Below, in pieces: positions 17,631 to 25,288 of a DNA stretch of 63,415 nucleotides. A model generated the notes under the pieces. That model made no database searches. It saw nothing but the letters and a program-made list of their open reading frames with translations, and was not told the origin of the DNA. A program made the translations under genes and the position numbers. The stretch is from an uncultured Clostridia bacterium (GTDB taxonomy: Bacteria > Bacillota > Clostridia > Oscillospirales > Acutalibacteraceae). Location: contig CAMMVF010000015.1 of assembly GCA_946500295.1 (NCBI GenBank), forward strand, positions 1 through 63,415, read 5' to 3'. How positions within the stretch are numbered: position 1 is the first letter of the stretch; the number at the start of each line of letters is the position of its first letter.

Positions 17631-18105
17631 TATCGGCCAGCTCATCCATTGCCTTGTAATCGAGCTCCGGGGTGAGGTCGATATCACCGTCGGCACGAAA
17701 CGCCATTTTAGCCACAAATTTTTCAAGCTTGTTTGAGCTGTCGGTGTGAAGCTCGCCGCCAAAGCACTTGATAGCAACCGCGTGGTTTCTGAGCGCCGGC
17801 GGGAAGTTAAGCTCCAGCTGGCGGTTAATGTTTTCTTTGTCGGTAAAGCCGCAGCACATGAAAAGCGCTATCCGCTTTTTGAGCAGAGCTTCCTCCTCAT
17901 CCTCCATGAACTTGCTCACCGATGAGGCGATATGCCCCATACGCACGCTCGCACCTATGATTACGGTATCGTATGGCGCAAGGTCAATTTTTATTCCGTC
18001 GCGCGCATTCACCAGAGTGACGGCGCACCCCAGCTTATCGGCAAGATATTTGGCACATTTTTCCGATGTGCCTGTTTTTGTTCCATATATAATCAGAACG
18101 GACAT
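17596..18105 (-). CDS. Flavodoxin-domain protein (Flavodoxin_5/HemG-like)
   Basis: A 169-aa FMN-binding electron carrier or oxidoreductase. The N-terminus has the phosphate-binding loop IIYGTKTGTSEKCA, followed by DTVIIGASVRMGHI and LFMCCGFTD, the pattern of protoporphyrinogen-oxidase-like flavodoxins. The start at 18105 is used because AGGAGCAGGAAG lies just before it. It is monocistronic and convergent with the BofA-like gene, with overlapping 3' ends. The actual substrate is unknown. Confidence 0.85.
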   Translation of the reverse strand: MSVLIIYGTKTGTSEKCAKYLADKLGCAVTLVNARDGIKIDLAPYDTVIIGASVRMGHIASSVSKFMEDEEEALLKKRIALFMCCGFTDKENINRQLELNFPPALRNHAVAIKCFGGELHTDSSNKLEKFVAKMAFRADGDIDLTPELDYKAMDELADIIKSYSLQEAR

Positions 18106-18323
18106 CTTCCTGCTCCTTGTTTCAAATTGCAATATTTCTATCATTACCATTTTACAATTTTACACTCAGAAAAGCAACCGAAAACTCGTTTAAAGTTTTG
18201 TAATTCTCATTAGAAAATAAAGTAAAAGTGGAAAACGCAGCCTGGGTGCTTTTTCACGCTTAACGCGGTATCGCCTATATGCTGAACTTTTTCTCACGAT
18301 CAGAATATAACTTAAACAGTAAT

Positions 18324-18539
18324 TCACGTGATTTTAGGATTTTCGCTTCGACAGACAAGATAATCAAGGCTGGTGTTATAGTAATCGGCAAGCTTTATAA
18401 GCAGGCTGAGCGGTATTTCCCGCTCTCCCCTCTCGTACTTTGAATAAAGCGACTGGTCGCACATAAGTATTTTTGAAATCTCCTTTTGTGTCAAATCGTT
18501 GTCCTCGCGCAAATCCTTTATTCTCAATTTCACTTCCAT
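18324..18539 (-). CDS. XRE-family transcriptional regulator (71 aa)
   Basis: A single helix-turn-helix protein: LRIKDLREDNDLTQKEISK, then MCDQSLYSKYERGERE and IPLSLLIKLADYYNTSLDYL, the standard Cro/CI-type fold. No sensor domain is attached. The start at 18539 gives the usual N-terminus for the family; the upstream open frame is hydrophobic noise. It is divergent from the secreted-peptide gene, and the space between holds three copies of the half-site GTCCTA overlapping the peptide promoter, so it most likely represses that promoter. Confidence 0.9.
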   Translation of the reverse strand: MEVKLRIKDLREDNDLTQKEISKILMCDQSLYSKYERGEREIPLSLLIKLADYYNTSLDYLVCRSENPKIT

Positions 18540-18569
18540 CACCGTTAAAATTATAAAATAGTACAAATT

Positions 18570-18604
18570 GTCCTATTGACTTTTAGGACTATTTGTCCTA
18601 AAAT
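18570..18604 (+). promoter_or_regulatory. Peptide-operon promoter overlapped by three XRE half-sites
   Basis: TTGACT (18576-18581), 17 bases, TAAAAT (18599-18604) on the plus strand. Half-sites GTCCTA at 18570-18575 and 18595-18600 and the inverted TAGGAC at 18584-18589 cover both hexamers. A divergent TATAAT for the regulator lies at about 18552-18557. Confidence 0.7.
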
Positions 18605-18706
18605 ATTGTTGAGAATAGTTTTTCTTTTTTATATATTTTTATGCAAATCTCAATTTATAAAAATTAATAAAGAAAAACGATATTTAAGATAACGGAGGTA
18701 GATTTT

Positions 18707-18835
18707 ATGAGGACGAAAATCAAAAAAGCGGCAGCAATTCTGCTTACGGCGGCAATGTTATTTACCATGACAGTTGTTACGCCGGTGACGGCTGGAGCGG
18801 CAACGCCGGGTGAAGGAAACTGGGCAACTTTGTAA
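18707..18835 (+). CDS. Tiny secreted peptide precursor (42 aa)
   Basis: The ATG at 18707 follows GGAGGT by seven bases. Residues 2-7 (RTKIKK) and a hydrophobic core (8-24) form a signal peptide with an AGA cleavage site at 29-31, leaving a mature tail of about 11 residues containing PGEGNW. It has no cysteines, so it is unlike AgrD-type lactones. It lies between the divergent XRE regulator and the two-TM gene, which starts 67 bases later with its own ribosome binding site. A signalling peptide or small exported effector is an inference; a decayed longer gene is the alternative. Confidence 0.65.
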   Translation: MRTKIKKAAAILLTAAMLFTMTVVTPVTAGAATPGEGNWATL

Positions 18836-18902
18836 CTTGACTGCATTTAAATAAATATGCTTGTGTATTTTCGATATGTTACAAACCCGGGAGGTTAACA
18901 AT

Positions 18903-19874
18903 ATGACAACGAAAGAACTTCAAGAGTATCTTAATATAATATTTGATATGGAAATAAATCTTTATATCCAAAAAAATACACTTATGCACCTTCAAAATCA
19001 ATATTCACAATTAGCCCATAAAAGTAATATACCCGTACCTACACAAAAAAAGGCTTTAGCTGACAGTTCTGATTTTAGACTTGGCGCAGGTATAATTTCT
19101 GCGATAGCTGGCGGTATTATTGCTGCTTGTGTAATAATCTCAAATCAAGACACTAACAACAGTATTATAGATTCCTTCTTTGCTTCTGTGAGCGTGGTGT
19201 TTTGGACACTTTTGATTTCAGGTATTTGCGGATTAGCCGGGGCATATATTATAGGAGCAATCATAGGTGAATTTAAAAGATTGTCAAAACAAAAAGAGCT
19301 TGACTGTGAGTATCAGTTAGAATTAGCAGAATATAAAATAAAAGTAAAATTAGACGATGAACGTGTACAAAGAGAACTTGTTCAAAAAAATTATATATAC
19401 CAACAGATTGAGCTTTTATCAAAACAAATAGAAAAATCCAGTAATACTCTTGACAAACTTTACTCTTATAATATTATTGATAAAAGTTATCGGAACATAG
19501 TTGCAATTTCTTCCTTTTGTGAATATCTCCGCTTGGGCAAAACATATACTTTAGGTTTTGACAGAGACACAGGAGATACAGGAGCTTACAATCTTTACGA
19601 TGATGAAGTACGACACAATCATATAATTTCAAAACTTGATATTATTATTGATAAACTTGATACGATATCTGAAAATCAACGTATTCTAGCTGATGCAATA
19701 AGAGAAGGAAACGGCAAGATAAACAGATTAAGCGAAGATGTATTACAAGCGTCAAGTCAAATTAATAATTCCATTAATAAAAATACTGCAATACAAATAT
19801 ATAACGGAGAAAGAACACAGGCTGAGCTTTCTTATATGAATAGAATGAATTTGATATATAACCGGCATCATTGA
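18903..19874 (+). CDS. Two-TM coiled-coil membrane protein, unknown function
   Basis: A 323-aa protein with a helical N-terminal region rich in Asn and Gln (1-50), two transmembrane segments (about 60-82 and 93-125, the second Gly-rich with GLAGAYIIGAIIG), and then a long coiled coil (about 128-195). A C-terminal part with a second helical stretch follows (IIIDKLDTISENQRILADAI). I recognise no family. The start at 18903 has GGGAGG eight bases upstream. It is very AT-rich compared with the surrounding housekeeping genes. Co-orientation with the secreted peptide under one XRE-controlled promoter suggests it is the partner or target of the peptide. Confidence 0.75.
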   Translation: MTTKELQEYLNIIFDMEINLYIQKNTLMHLQNQYSQLAHKSNIPVPTQKKALADSSDFRLGAGIISAIAGGIIAACVIISNQDTNNSIIDSFFASVSVVFWTLLISGICGLAGAYIIGAIIGEFKRLSKQKELDCEYQLELAEYKIKVKLDDERVQRELVQKNYIYQQIELLSKQIEKSSNTLDKLYSYNIIDKSYRNIVAISSFCEYLRLGKTYTLGFDRDTGDTGAYNLYDDEVRHNHIISKLDIIIDKLDTISENQRILADAIREGNGKINRLSEDVLQASSQINNSINKNTAIQIYNGERTQAELSYMNRMNLIYNRHH

Positions 19875-20050
19875 TTATTATACAACTACATACTATATGT
19901 AGCCATCTGCCAATAAATATCAAGCCTTTTATCCTTTTTTGAAATTCAAAAATATTAAAGCCCCAAGCTCTAAGACATAAATCCCCTAACAAGTGCAGGC
20001 GCGCATAAGGAGAGAGTGCGCTCACACTGTAAGAATTTAATAAATTACAA

Positions 20051-20085
20051 ATCAGGGCGCTCCGAAAAAATCGGAGCGCCCTGAT
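20051..20085. terminator. Strong 15-bp hairpin
   Basis: ATCAGGGCGCTCCGA and TCGGAGCGCCCTGAT pair perfectly around AAAAA. It lies about 180 bases after the coiled-coil gene. There is no T run, so termination is likely but not certain. Confidence 0.55.
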
Positions 20086-20148
20086 TGCATTGCAGTAAAA
20101 CGTAGGGAAAGCGGCTTTTGCCGCAGTCGGCTAAAATCAAAAAGGATA

Positions 20149-20204
20149 TTGACAATTAAACATCGAATGGACTATAATAAAAATAGGATTAATTCATCCT
20201 ATTT
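20149..20204 (+). promoter_or_regulatory. Antitoxin promoter with palindromic operator
   Basis: TTGACA (20149-20154), 18 bases, TATAAT (20173-20178). The perfect inverted repeat AAATAGGAT/ATCCTATTT (20181-20204) sits at the start of the transcript. Phd/YefM antitoxins typically bind such palindromes to repress themselves. Confidence 0.75.
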
Positions 20205-20222
20205 TCGTTTGGAGGTGCTTTT

Positions 20223-20489
20223 ATGAATATCAACACAAAATCTCTTGTTTCAATCACCGAAGCAAATCAGAACTTTTCTAAGGTAGCAAGGCTTGTTGAC
20301 GAAAACGGATCGGCTGTCATTTTGAAGAATAATGTTCCCCGTTATCTGATTGTAGAATTTAGTCAAGCGGAAACCGAACAACTTGCAAGCGACGAGGATG
20401 TAAAGGAAATCTCAAAACGCCTTATTGAAAAGAACAAGAGCGCTTATGAGGCTTTAGCCGCCCTGCGCCGCAGGGCGCAATTTCACTAA
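20223..20489 (+). CDS. Phd/YefM-type antitoxin without a toxin partner
   Basis: An 88-aa protein. Residues 1-60 are the DNA-binding and dimerisation domain (LVSITEANQNFSKVARLVDENGSAVILKNNVPRYLIV). The remainder is helical, with an EISKRLIEKNKSAYEAL stretch that would wrap a RelE- or Doc-type toxin. No toxin gene follows; a terminator comes directly after. The last nine codons (ALRRRAQFH) are encoded by a GCCCTGCG-CCGCAGGGC palindrome plus ATTTCAC, which looks like one unit of repeat B fused in frame. The native C-terminus may thus have been replaced. Confidence 0.8.
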   Translation: MNINTKSLVSITEANQNFSKVARLVDENGSAVILKNNVPRYLIVEFSQAETEQLASDEDVKEISKRLIEKNKSAYEALAALRRRAQFH

Positions 20490-20496
20490 AACAGCC

Positions 20497-20535
20497 CGAG
20501 CCGCCGATAGTGTCATCGGCGGCTCGATTATTTTT
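20497..20535 (+). terminator. Rho-independent terminator after the antitoxin
   Basis: CGAGCCGCCGAT (20497-20508) pairs with ATCGGCGGCTCG (20515-20526), followed by ATTATTTTT. Confidence 0.9.
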
Positions 20536-20554
20536 AATATTTATTTAAAAGTAT

Positions 20555-22066
20555 TTATTGATACGTCTCGTCTGACGAGGTATCATATCCGTCGTCGGAA
20601 TAGTAATCCCCCGAATAATTTTCGTCCGCACTCGAAGCAGCGCCTTCGTCCGAATACCCGTCAGAGGAATATCCCTCATCGCTGTAGTCTGTTGAGCTGT
20701 CAGAGCTGCCCGACAAGCTCTCGCCAGAGTAACTATAATCGTCAGATGAAGCTGCGCCGTCTTCAGAGCTGTCCGAGCCTGCGGTACCGAGGTCGTACGG
20801 ACCTGCTCCGCTGGTATCAAACAGACCGTTCATGGTCTCGATCTGCACCCCTGTATTTGCGGACATAATCCCGTTTAAGAACAGCACGTTTTTAATTCCG
20901 TACTGGTCGCAGTAGTCCTTGAGGTTTCCGTCGAAGTAGCGGAAGTCTATAATATGCACCTCGTCGTAGTTGTACGCAAGGTAGGGCGCAAAGGCGTTGC
21001 CGTAGCTCTCCTTGACAATGGCTATCTTCTCGCCCGAGGAATTATCCTCGTTATCAATCACCATCAGCGGGTTATCTCCCCAAATAAACACCCCGTAGGT
21101 TCCGCTGCCCGCCTCGGCTGCTTCATAGTACATATTGTCAATATAGGTCGGCTCGTCGCTGCCATCCATAAACAGAGTACAGCTGTAATTTCCCGGCAGA
21201 GTGTAATAATCCACATGATCCGGGTGCTGCTGCAAAACCTCAGCTTGAGAAGCTGTGTAAAGCGAGCCCAAAAAGCCGTCAATGGTATTTTTTGTCGCAG
21301 CTTCAAGCTGCATAGGCTCGAGCCCTGCTGCCTGTGCAAATGCTGTATAGGCATAGTACGCACCCAGCCCCGTCCAGTGGTGGTCGGTGTTGAAGTACAG
21401 ATACTCGGTCTTGTGCTTGTTCATGGTGTCGTAAATGTCAACAGTCTTTACGTCGCTGTCTAAATTCGAGTAAACGGTAGTCGTGTTCTGCCGCTGAGAG
21501 GTTACGCCCTGTTCGTCTGTAAGCCTTTGCTCCTCCCTCGGGCACAGCCCGAACTCGCTGTGATTCGGCACGACCATATCATAAACCGTAATTGCGCTGC
21601 CCAGCTGATTTTTGTATCTGTTTATTGCTGCGGCGTAGTTTTTGGCTGCGTCATCATTGCCGTAAAACAGCTCGAAAGCCTTGTTATCCCAGAAATAAAG
21701 ACCGCTGCTTCCGTCCACATATCCCTCTTCGCCGTTATCGGCGATCTGCGTAACGCTCGAATCCTCGGTGGCGGGCTGGGTTGAAGCCTCTGTGGCAGCT
21801 GTAAGTTCAGTAGCCTCAGTCGCCGACTGAGCGGACACATCAGAAGAGCCGGCGCAGGAAGCGCAGCTGTTGGCTAGCAATACTATTATTAAAATCAACA
21901 CAGCCAAAATCAGTATTCCGCCGCTGACTATCATAATGCGGTTGTGGCGGCGCCTTTTCAGCCTTTCACGGCGGCGGCGCTCCACTCTTCTCATATACCT
22001 CTGGTCATAATCTCTGTCGTCCCTATCGTCTCTATCGTACCTGTCGTATCGGTCATATTCAGACAT
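20555..22066 (-). CDS. DHHW-family membrane-anchored protein (AlgX/SGNH-like fold)
   Basis: A 503-aa protein with a remarkable Asp/Tyr/Arg-rich cytoplasmic head (SEYDRYDRYDRDDRDDRDYD), a basic stretch, one transmembrane helix (about 43-66), a Thr/Glu/Ala linker, the extracellular DHHW domain with its name-giving motif TDHHWTGLGAYYAY, and a Ser/Asp/Tyr-rich acidic tail. DHHW proteins are thought to resemble AlgJ/AlgX-type SGNH enzymes linked to polysaccharide acetylation; the substrate here is unknown. The start at 22066 has AGGAGG seven bases upstream. Confidence 0.85.
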   Translation of the reverse strand: MSEYDRYDRYDRDDRDDRDYDQRYMRRVERRRRERLKRRRHNRIMIVSGGILILAVLILIIVLLANSCASCAGSSDVSAQSATEATELTAATEASTQPATEDSSVTQIADNGEEGYVDGSSGLYFWDNKAFELFYGNDDAAKNYAAAINRYKNQLGSAITVYDMVVPNHSEFGLCPREEQRLTDEQGVTSQRQNTTTVYSNLDSDVKTVDIYDTMNKHKTEYLYFNTDHHWTGLGAYYAYTAFAQAAGLEPMQLEAATKNTIDGFLGSLYTASQAEVLQQHPDHVDYYTLPGNYSCTLFMDGSDEPTYIDNMYYEAAEAGSGTYGVFIWGDNPLMVIDNEDNSSGEKIAIVKESYGNAFAPYLAYNYDEVHIIDFRYFDGNLKDYCDQYGIKNVLFLNGIMSANTGVQIETMNGLFDTSGAGPYDLGTAGSDSSEDGAASSDDYSYSGESLSGSSDSSTDYSDEGYSSDGYSDEGAASSADENYSGDYYSDDGYDTSSDETYQ

Positions 22067-22147
22067 AAAAAATCCTCCTATCAACATTATGGAGTGCTCA
22101 CTGACATTATACATTATTACGTCAATATTTTCAACAAAAATTCAACA

Positions 22148-22178
22148 CGCCCGTGCTGCGGATTTTGCAGAACGGGCG
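22148..22178 (-). terminator. Probable terminator downstream of mgtE
   Basis: CGCCCGTGCTGC and GCAGAACGGGCG pair with one mismatch around GGATTTT. The minus-strand flank is moderately T-rich. Confidence 0.6.
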
Positions 22179-22204
22179 CGATTATTATTTTAATTAACTT
22201 ATAC

Positions 22205-22246
22205 AGCCGCCTACAGAGGCGGTGAACATCGGCAACTTGGTTATAT
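22205..22246 (-). repeat. Repeat family A, end fragment
   Basis: Only the TATAACCAAGTTGCCGATG-type end and the small CCGCCT...AGGCGG hairpin remain. It overlaps the last six bases of mgtE. Confidence 0.65.
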
Positions 22247-23617
22247 CCCCAAGAAGACCTTAGCTATCTGGAAGTACATAAGCAGGGAAATAGCATCTAC
22301 AGCCGTGGTGATAAAGGGGCTTGCCATAACCGCAGGGTCGAAGCCGATTTTTTTTGCAGCCAGAGGCAGGGCGCAGCCGATAATCTTCGCAACAAATACC
22401 GTGCATATAAGCGTCAGGCTGACTACCAAAGCAACCTGCAAGCCAACCCCGTCAAACAGCATCAGCTTTAAAAAGTTGGTGAGCGCCAGCGTAACTCCGC
22501 ACAAAATAGCAACCCTGGATTCTTTAAATATTACCCTCGGCAAATCCCTGAACTTTATCTCGTCCAGCGACAAGCCTCTGATTACGGTTACGGACGCCTG
22601 GCTTCCCGAGTTTCCTCCTGTGTCCATCAGCATCGGAATATAGGCGGTCAGCGCCACCTGCGCCGCTAAAGCGTTCTCGTAGCTCGAGATTATCCAGCCG
22701 GTAAAGGTAGCGGATATCATCAGCACCAGCAGCCAAGGGATTCTCTTGCGGTAGGTCTCAAGCACTCCCGTTTTCATATAGGGCTTATCGGTCGGGGTAA
22801 TAGCCGCCATGACCTCCATGTCCTCGGTAGTTTCCTCCTGCATTACGTCCATAGCGTCATCTACGGTGACGATTCCGACAAGCCTGTTTTCTCCATCTAC
22901 CACGGGTATTGCGAGGAAGTCGTACTTGCCAAATAGATTTGCTACCCTCTCCTGGTCGTCAAGGGTATTTACGGAAATCACATTAGACTCCATTATATCC
23001 ATGACTATCTCGTCCTCGTCGGCGAGAAGCAGGGTCTTAATTGATATCATTCCGATGAGCTTGCGGTTGTCGTCGGTGACATAGCAGGTGTAAATCGTCT
23101 CCTTATCTACTCCGGTTCGCCTTATCCTCTTAATCGAGTCGCTGACCGTCATAGTCGGGCGCAGATTGACAAACTCCGTCGTCATTATGCTTCCTGCGCT
23201 GTCCTCGGGGTATTTGAGCACCTCGTTTATCTTTGCTCTGACCTCGGGGTCCGCCTGGCGCAGGATTCTCATTACCACGTTTGCGGGCATTTCCTCAATC
23301 AAATCTACGGCGTCGTCAACGTAAAGCTCATCGACCACCTCTTTCAGCTCGGTGTCGCTGAATCCGTGTATGAGCAACTCCTGTGCGTCGTCGTCCATCT
23401 CGACAAAGGTTTCAGCCGCCAGCTCCTTAGGCAACAGCCTGAAAAGCAGCGGCAGAGCCTCCTCGGGCATCTCGTCGAACATTGCCGCTATATCCGCAGG
23501 CTGTAAAGTTATAAAAATATCCTTAAGCGTGGCATAGCGCTTATTTTCAAGCAGTCTTTCTATCGAGGCTTTCAGCGTTGCCTCGTTTCTGGTCATAGTA
23601 TTTATCTCGTTTGCCAT
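22241..23617 (-). CDS. mgtE: Magnesium transporter MgtE
   Basis: A 458-aa Mg2+ channel. The N-terminal MgtE_N helical domain (about 20-120, repeating ADIAAMFDEMPEEALPLLFRLL) is followed by a CBS pair (about 140-260, with MIS...LLLADEDEIVMDIME), a plug helix, and five C-terminal transmembrane helices containing the conserved YIPMLMDTGGNSGSQ selectivity-filter segment. The start at 23617 is chosen for its AGGAGG. The cytosolic domains gate the pore by sensing Mg2+. I looked for an M-box upstream and could not support one; a short upstream reading frame is listed separately. Confidence 0.96.
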   Translation of the reverse strand: MANEINTMTRNEATLKASIERLLENKRYATLKDIFITLQPADIAAMFDEMPEEALPLLFRLLPKELAAETFVEMDDDAQELLIHGFSDTELKEVVDELYVDDAVDLIEEMPANVVMRILRQADPEVRAKINEVLKYPEDSAGSIMTTEFVNLRPTMTVSDSIKRIRRTGVDKETIYTCYVTDDNRKLIGMISIKTLLLADEDEIVMDIMESNVISVNTLDDQERVANLFGKYDFLAIPVVDGENRLVGIVTVDDAMDVMQEETTEDMEVMAAITPTDKPYMKTGVLETYRKRIPWLLVLMISATFTGWIISSYENALAAQVALTAYIPMLMDTGGNSGSQASVTVIRGLSLDEIKFRDLPRVIFKESRVAILCGVTLALTNFLKLMLFDGVGLQVALVVSLTLICTVFVAKIIGCALPLAAKKIGFDPAVMASPFITTAVDAISLLMYFQIAKVFLGI

Positions 23618-23665
23618 GGTCTTCCTCCTAACTTTTAATTTAGGCGAAGCACCAACCAAATTGAT

Positions 23666-23761
23666 TTAATTCAAGCTAAAGGGTCGGGAAATGGCGCACT
23701 GCGCCGTTATTGCTTGAATACAACTTCGGTACGGTGCCGAATTACCGCCTCCTGCGTCCAT
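23666..23761 (-). CDS. Possible leader peptide (31 aa) upstream of mgtE
   Basis: An ATG at 23761 with AGGTGAAGGAA directly before it opens a 31-codon frame that ends 48 bases before mgtE. The composition is ordinary, with two cysteines and two prolines. The reading frame spans a TTCGG...CCGAA hairpin. It could be a translated leader or chance. Confidence 0.3.
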   Translation of the reverse strand: MDAGGGNSAPYRSCIQAITAQCAISRPFSLN

Positions 23762-23780
23762 TTCCTTCACCTCTCTTTAA

Positions 23781-23953
23781 TATATAACCCAGTCGCCGAT
23801 GTCCCCCGCCTCTGTAAGCGGCGGGTTCCATTCAGTCTTTCGGTGGGAGTTATAATCCCCCACCGAAACCCTGAGGAGCAAAGCTCCCCGGCGACGGTTG
23901 CAATCGTCGCTGGCGTGATCAAACGAGCTTGTCACGCCAGCGAAGATTTAAAT
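23781..23953 (+). repeat. Repeat family A, full-length copy
   Basis: From TATATAACCCAGTCGCCGATG to GCGAAGATTTAAA, with all internal hairpins (CCGCCTCTGTAAGCGGCGG, GGAGCAAAGCTCC, GCGACGGTTGCAATCGTCGC and GCGTGATC...GTCACGC). Confidence 0.85.
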
Positions 23954-24054
23954 AATCAAAAAACTCAAAAATATATGCAGGCCGCACAGCACCTGCACTA
24001 CTACTATATTTTACCCCCTCACTCAAAAAAAGTCAAACAAAACCTACTTTTTTG

Positions 24055-24348
24055 TCCTACGTACAACTCACTTCGCTCGTGTGCATCTGTGCCATTCTAA
24101 CATTACAATCCTTCCATCACTTTTTTCACGTTGGCAGTCTCCTACCTTTCCCTGCCCCTAAAACGAGACTAATTTAAAAAAAAGAGAACAACCCTTTAAC
24201 CGCAGCGAAGCTGCGATTTCACATTCGCCAACGGCGAATATTTCACCACGCCAAAGGCGTGATATCACAGCGGCGCCAGCCGCTATATCACTGGCGCAGC
24301 CTATGCCTCAGCGCAAGCTGAGATATCACTGGCGGCAAATGCCGCCCC
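24055..24348 (+). repeat. B/C repeat mosaic
   Basis: A C block (CCTACGTACAACTC... GTGCCATTCTAA, 24056-24103) is followed by its ATTACAATCCTTCC... CACGTTGGCAGTC tail. Then an array of B units follows: GCAGCGAAGCTGC, ATTCGCCAACGGCGAAT, CACGCCAAAGGCGTG, AGCGGCGCCAGCCGCT and CTCAGCGCAAGCTGAG, each separated by ATTTCAC or ATATCAC. Confidence 0.8.
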
Positions 24349-24897
24349 TTAGCTCAGGCTTTCGTAATACGAAAAATCGACCTCGCCCTTAATGTTATCA
24401 AGAGCCCCCGGCGTCAATTCCTTAACCATCAAGCACTCCGGAGCAGGAAGCTTGACCTTTGGCGAAGCGACAATCCCATAGTCGCAGGAGGTGACGAAAC
24501 CTCTGGGGTTGTAGTTGCGAGGATCTCCCTCCACCAGCACAGCCTCGTAGCCGAGTTCTCTCGCCTTTTCAAAGCCGTACTCAATCAGCTCCTTAGAAAT
24601 ATGCTGTCTTTGAAGCCGGGTTTTTACCGCCACGGGAGACAAAAGCAAAAGCCTGTCATCGTATTTGCCCTCCAAATGAAATCTTGAAAACATGGCGTAT
24701 CCGATAACGCTGTTATTTTCATCCAGCATAAGTAATTCAAGCTCGGGCAGGTAATACTTTTTGCTCCTTATTTCCTCCACTACGCTTCTCACTAACTTTC
24801 CAGACTCCGCACCCTCGGAATCGGTGAACACCTCTTCCACCAGCTCAAGAGAACCGAGCAGATACTCATCACTGATACTCTGAATAAATCTCTTCAC
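24349..24897 (-). CDS. GNAT-family N-acetyltransferase
   Basis: A 182-aa protein with the GNAT acetyl-CoA-binding region LLLLSPVAVKTRLQRQHISKELIEYG, and a later EAVLVEGDPRNYNPRGF segment typical of putative acetyltransferases of the YhbS type. Start GTG at 24897 is preferred because GGAG is nine bases away; a TTG nine bases upstream would overlap that site. Substrate unknown. Its 3' end abuts the B array. Confidence 0.85.
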   Translation of the reverse strand: MKRFIQSISDEYLLGSLELVEEVFTDSEGAESGKLVRSVVEEIRSKKYYLPELELLMLDENNSVIGYAMFSRFHLEGKYDDRLLLLSPVAVKTRLQRQHISKELIEYGFEKARELGYEAVLVEGDPRNYNPRGFVTSCDYGIVASPKVKLPAPECLMVKELTPGALDNIKGEVDFSYYESLS

Positions 24898-25011
24898 AAT
24901 AACCAACTCCGTATTTATCTCTGCATACTACTGCACTGCTATAGTATACACCTGTGCCAATTAAAGGCAAATATCCTTTTAACTTTATGCTGTTTTTAGT
25001 TGGATTCCTCT

Positions 25012-25168
25012 TTAAATCTTCGCCCGAGTGACAAGCTCGTTTGATCACGCCTGCGACGATTGCAACCGTCGCCTGGGAGCTTTGCTCCTCAGGGTTGGAG
25101 GATTATAATCTCCACCGAAAGACGGAATGTCTCCCGCCGCCTACTCAGGCGGGGCGACTTGATTATAA
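25012..25168 (-). repeat. Repeat family A, full-length copy
   Basis: Minus-oriented copy from TTTAAATCTTCGCC to GGGGCGACTTGATTATA with the three internal hairpins conserved. Confidence 0.85.
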
Positions 25169-25196
25169 GAACAAAACCGCCAAAGATATAACGATA

Positions 25197-25236
25197 GCAC
25201 AGCCCCCCTGCTCCGATTGGAGCAGGGGGGCTGTGC
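25197..25236 (-). terminator. Perfect 18-bp hairpin after the AAA ATPase gene
   Basis: GCACAGCCCCCCTGCTCC (25197-25214) pairs perfectly with its complement (25219-25236) around GATT. It is about 50 bases past the ATPase stop codon. The T tract is weak, so it is a likely but imperfect terminator. Confidence 0.6.
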
Positions 25237-25288
25237 GAATTTATTTTACATTTAACGCAATTTTACTTATCCAGAAATCGGCTTACCT

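Noticed and set aside
24160-24345. B arrays as a CRISPR array
   Set aside because: The constant parts are only 7 bases, the variable parts are palindromes and not spacers, and no cas gene is present.
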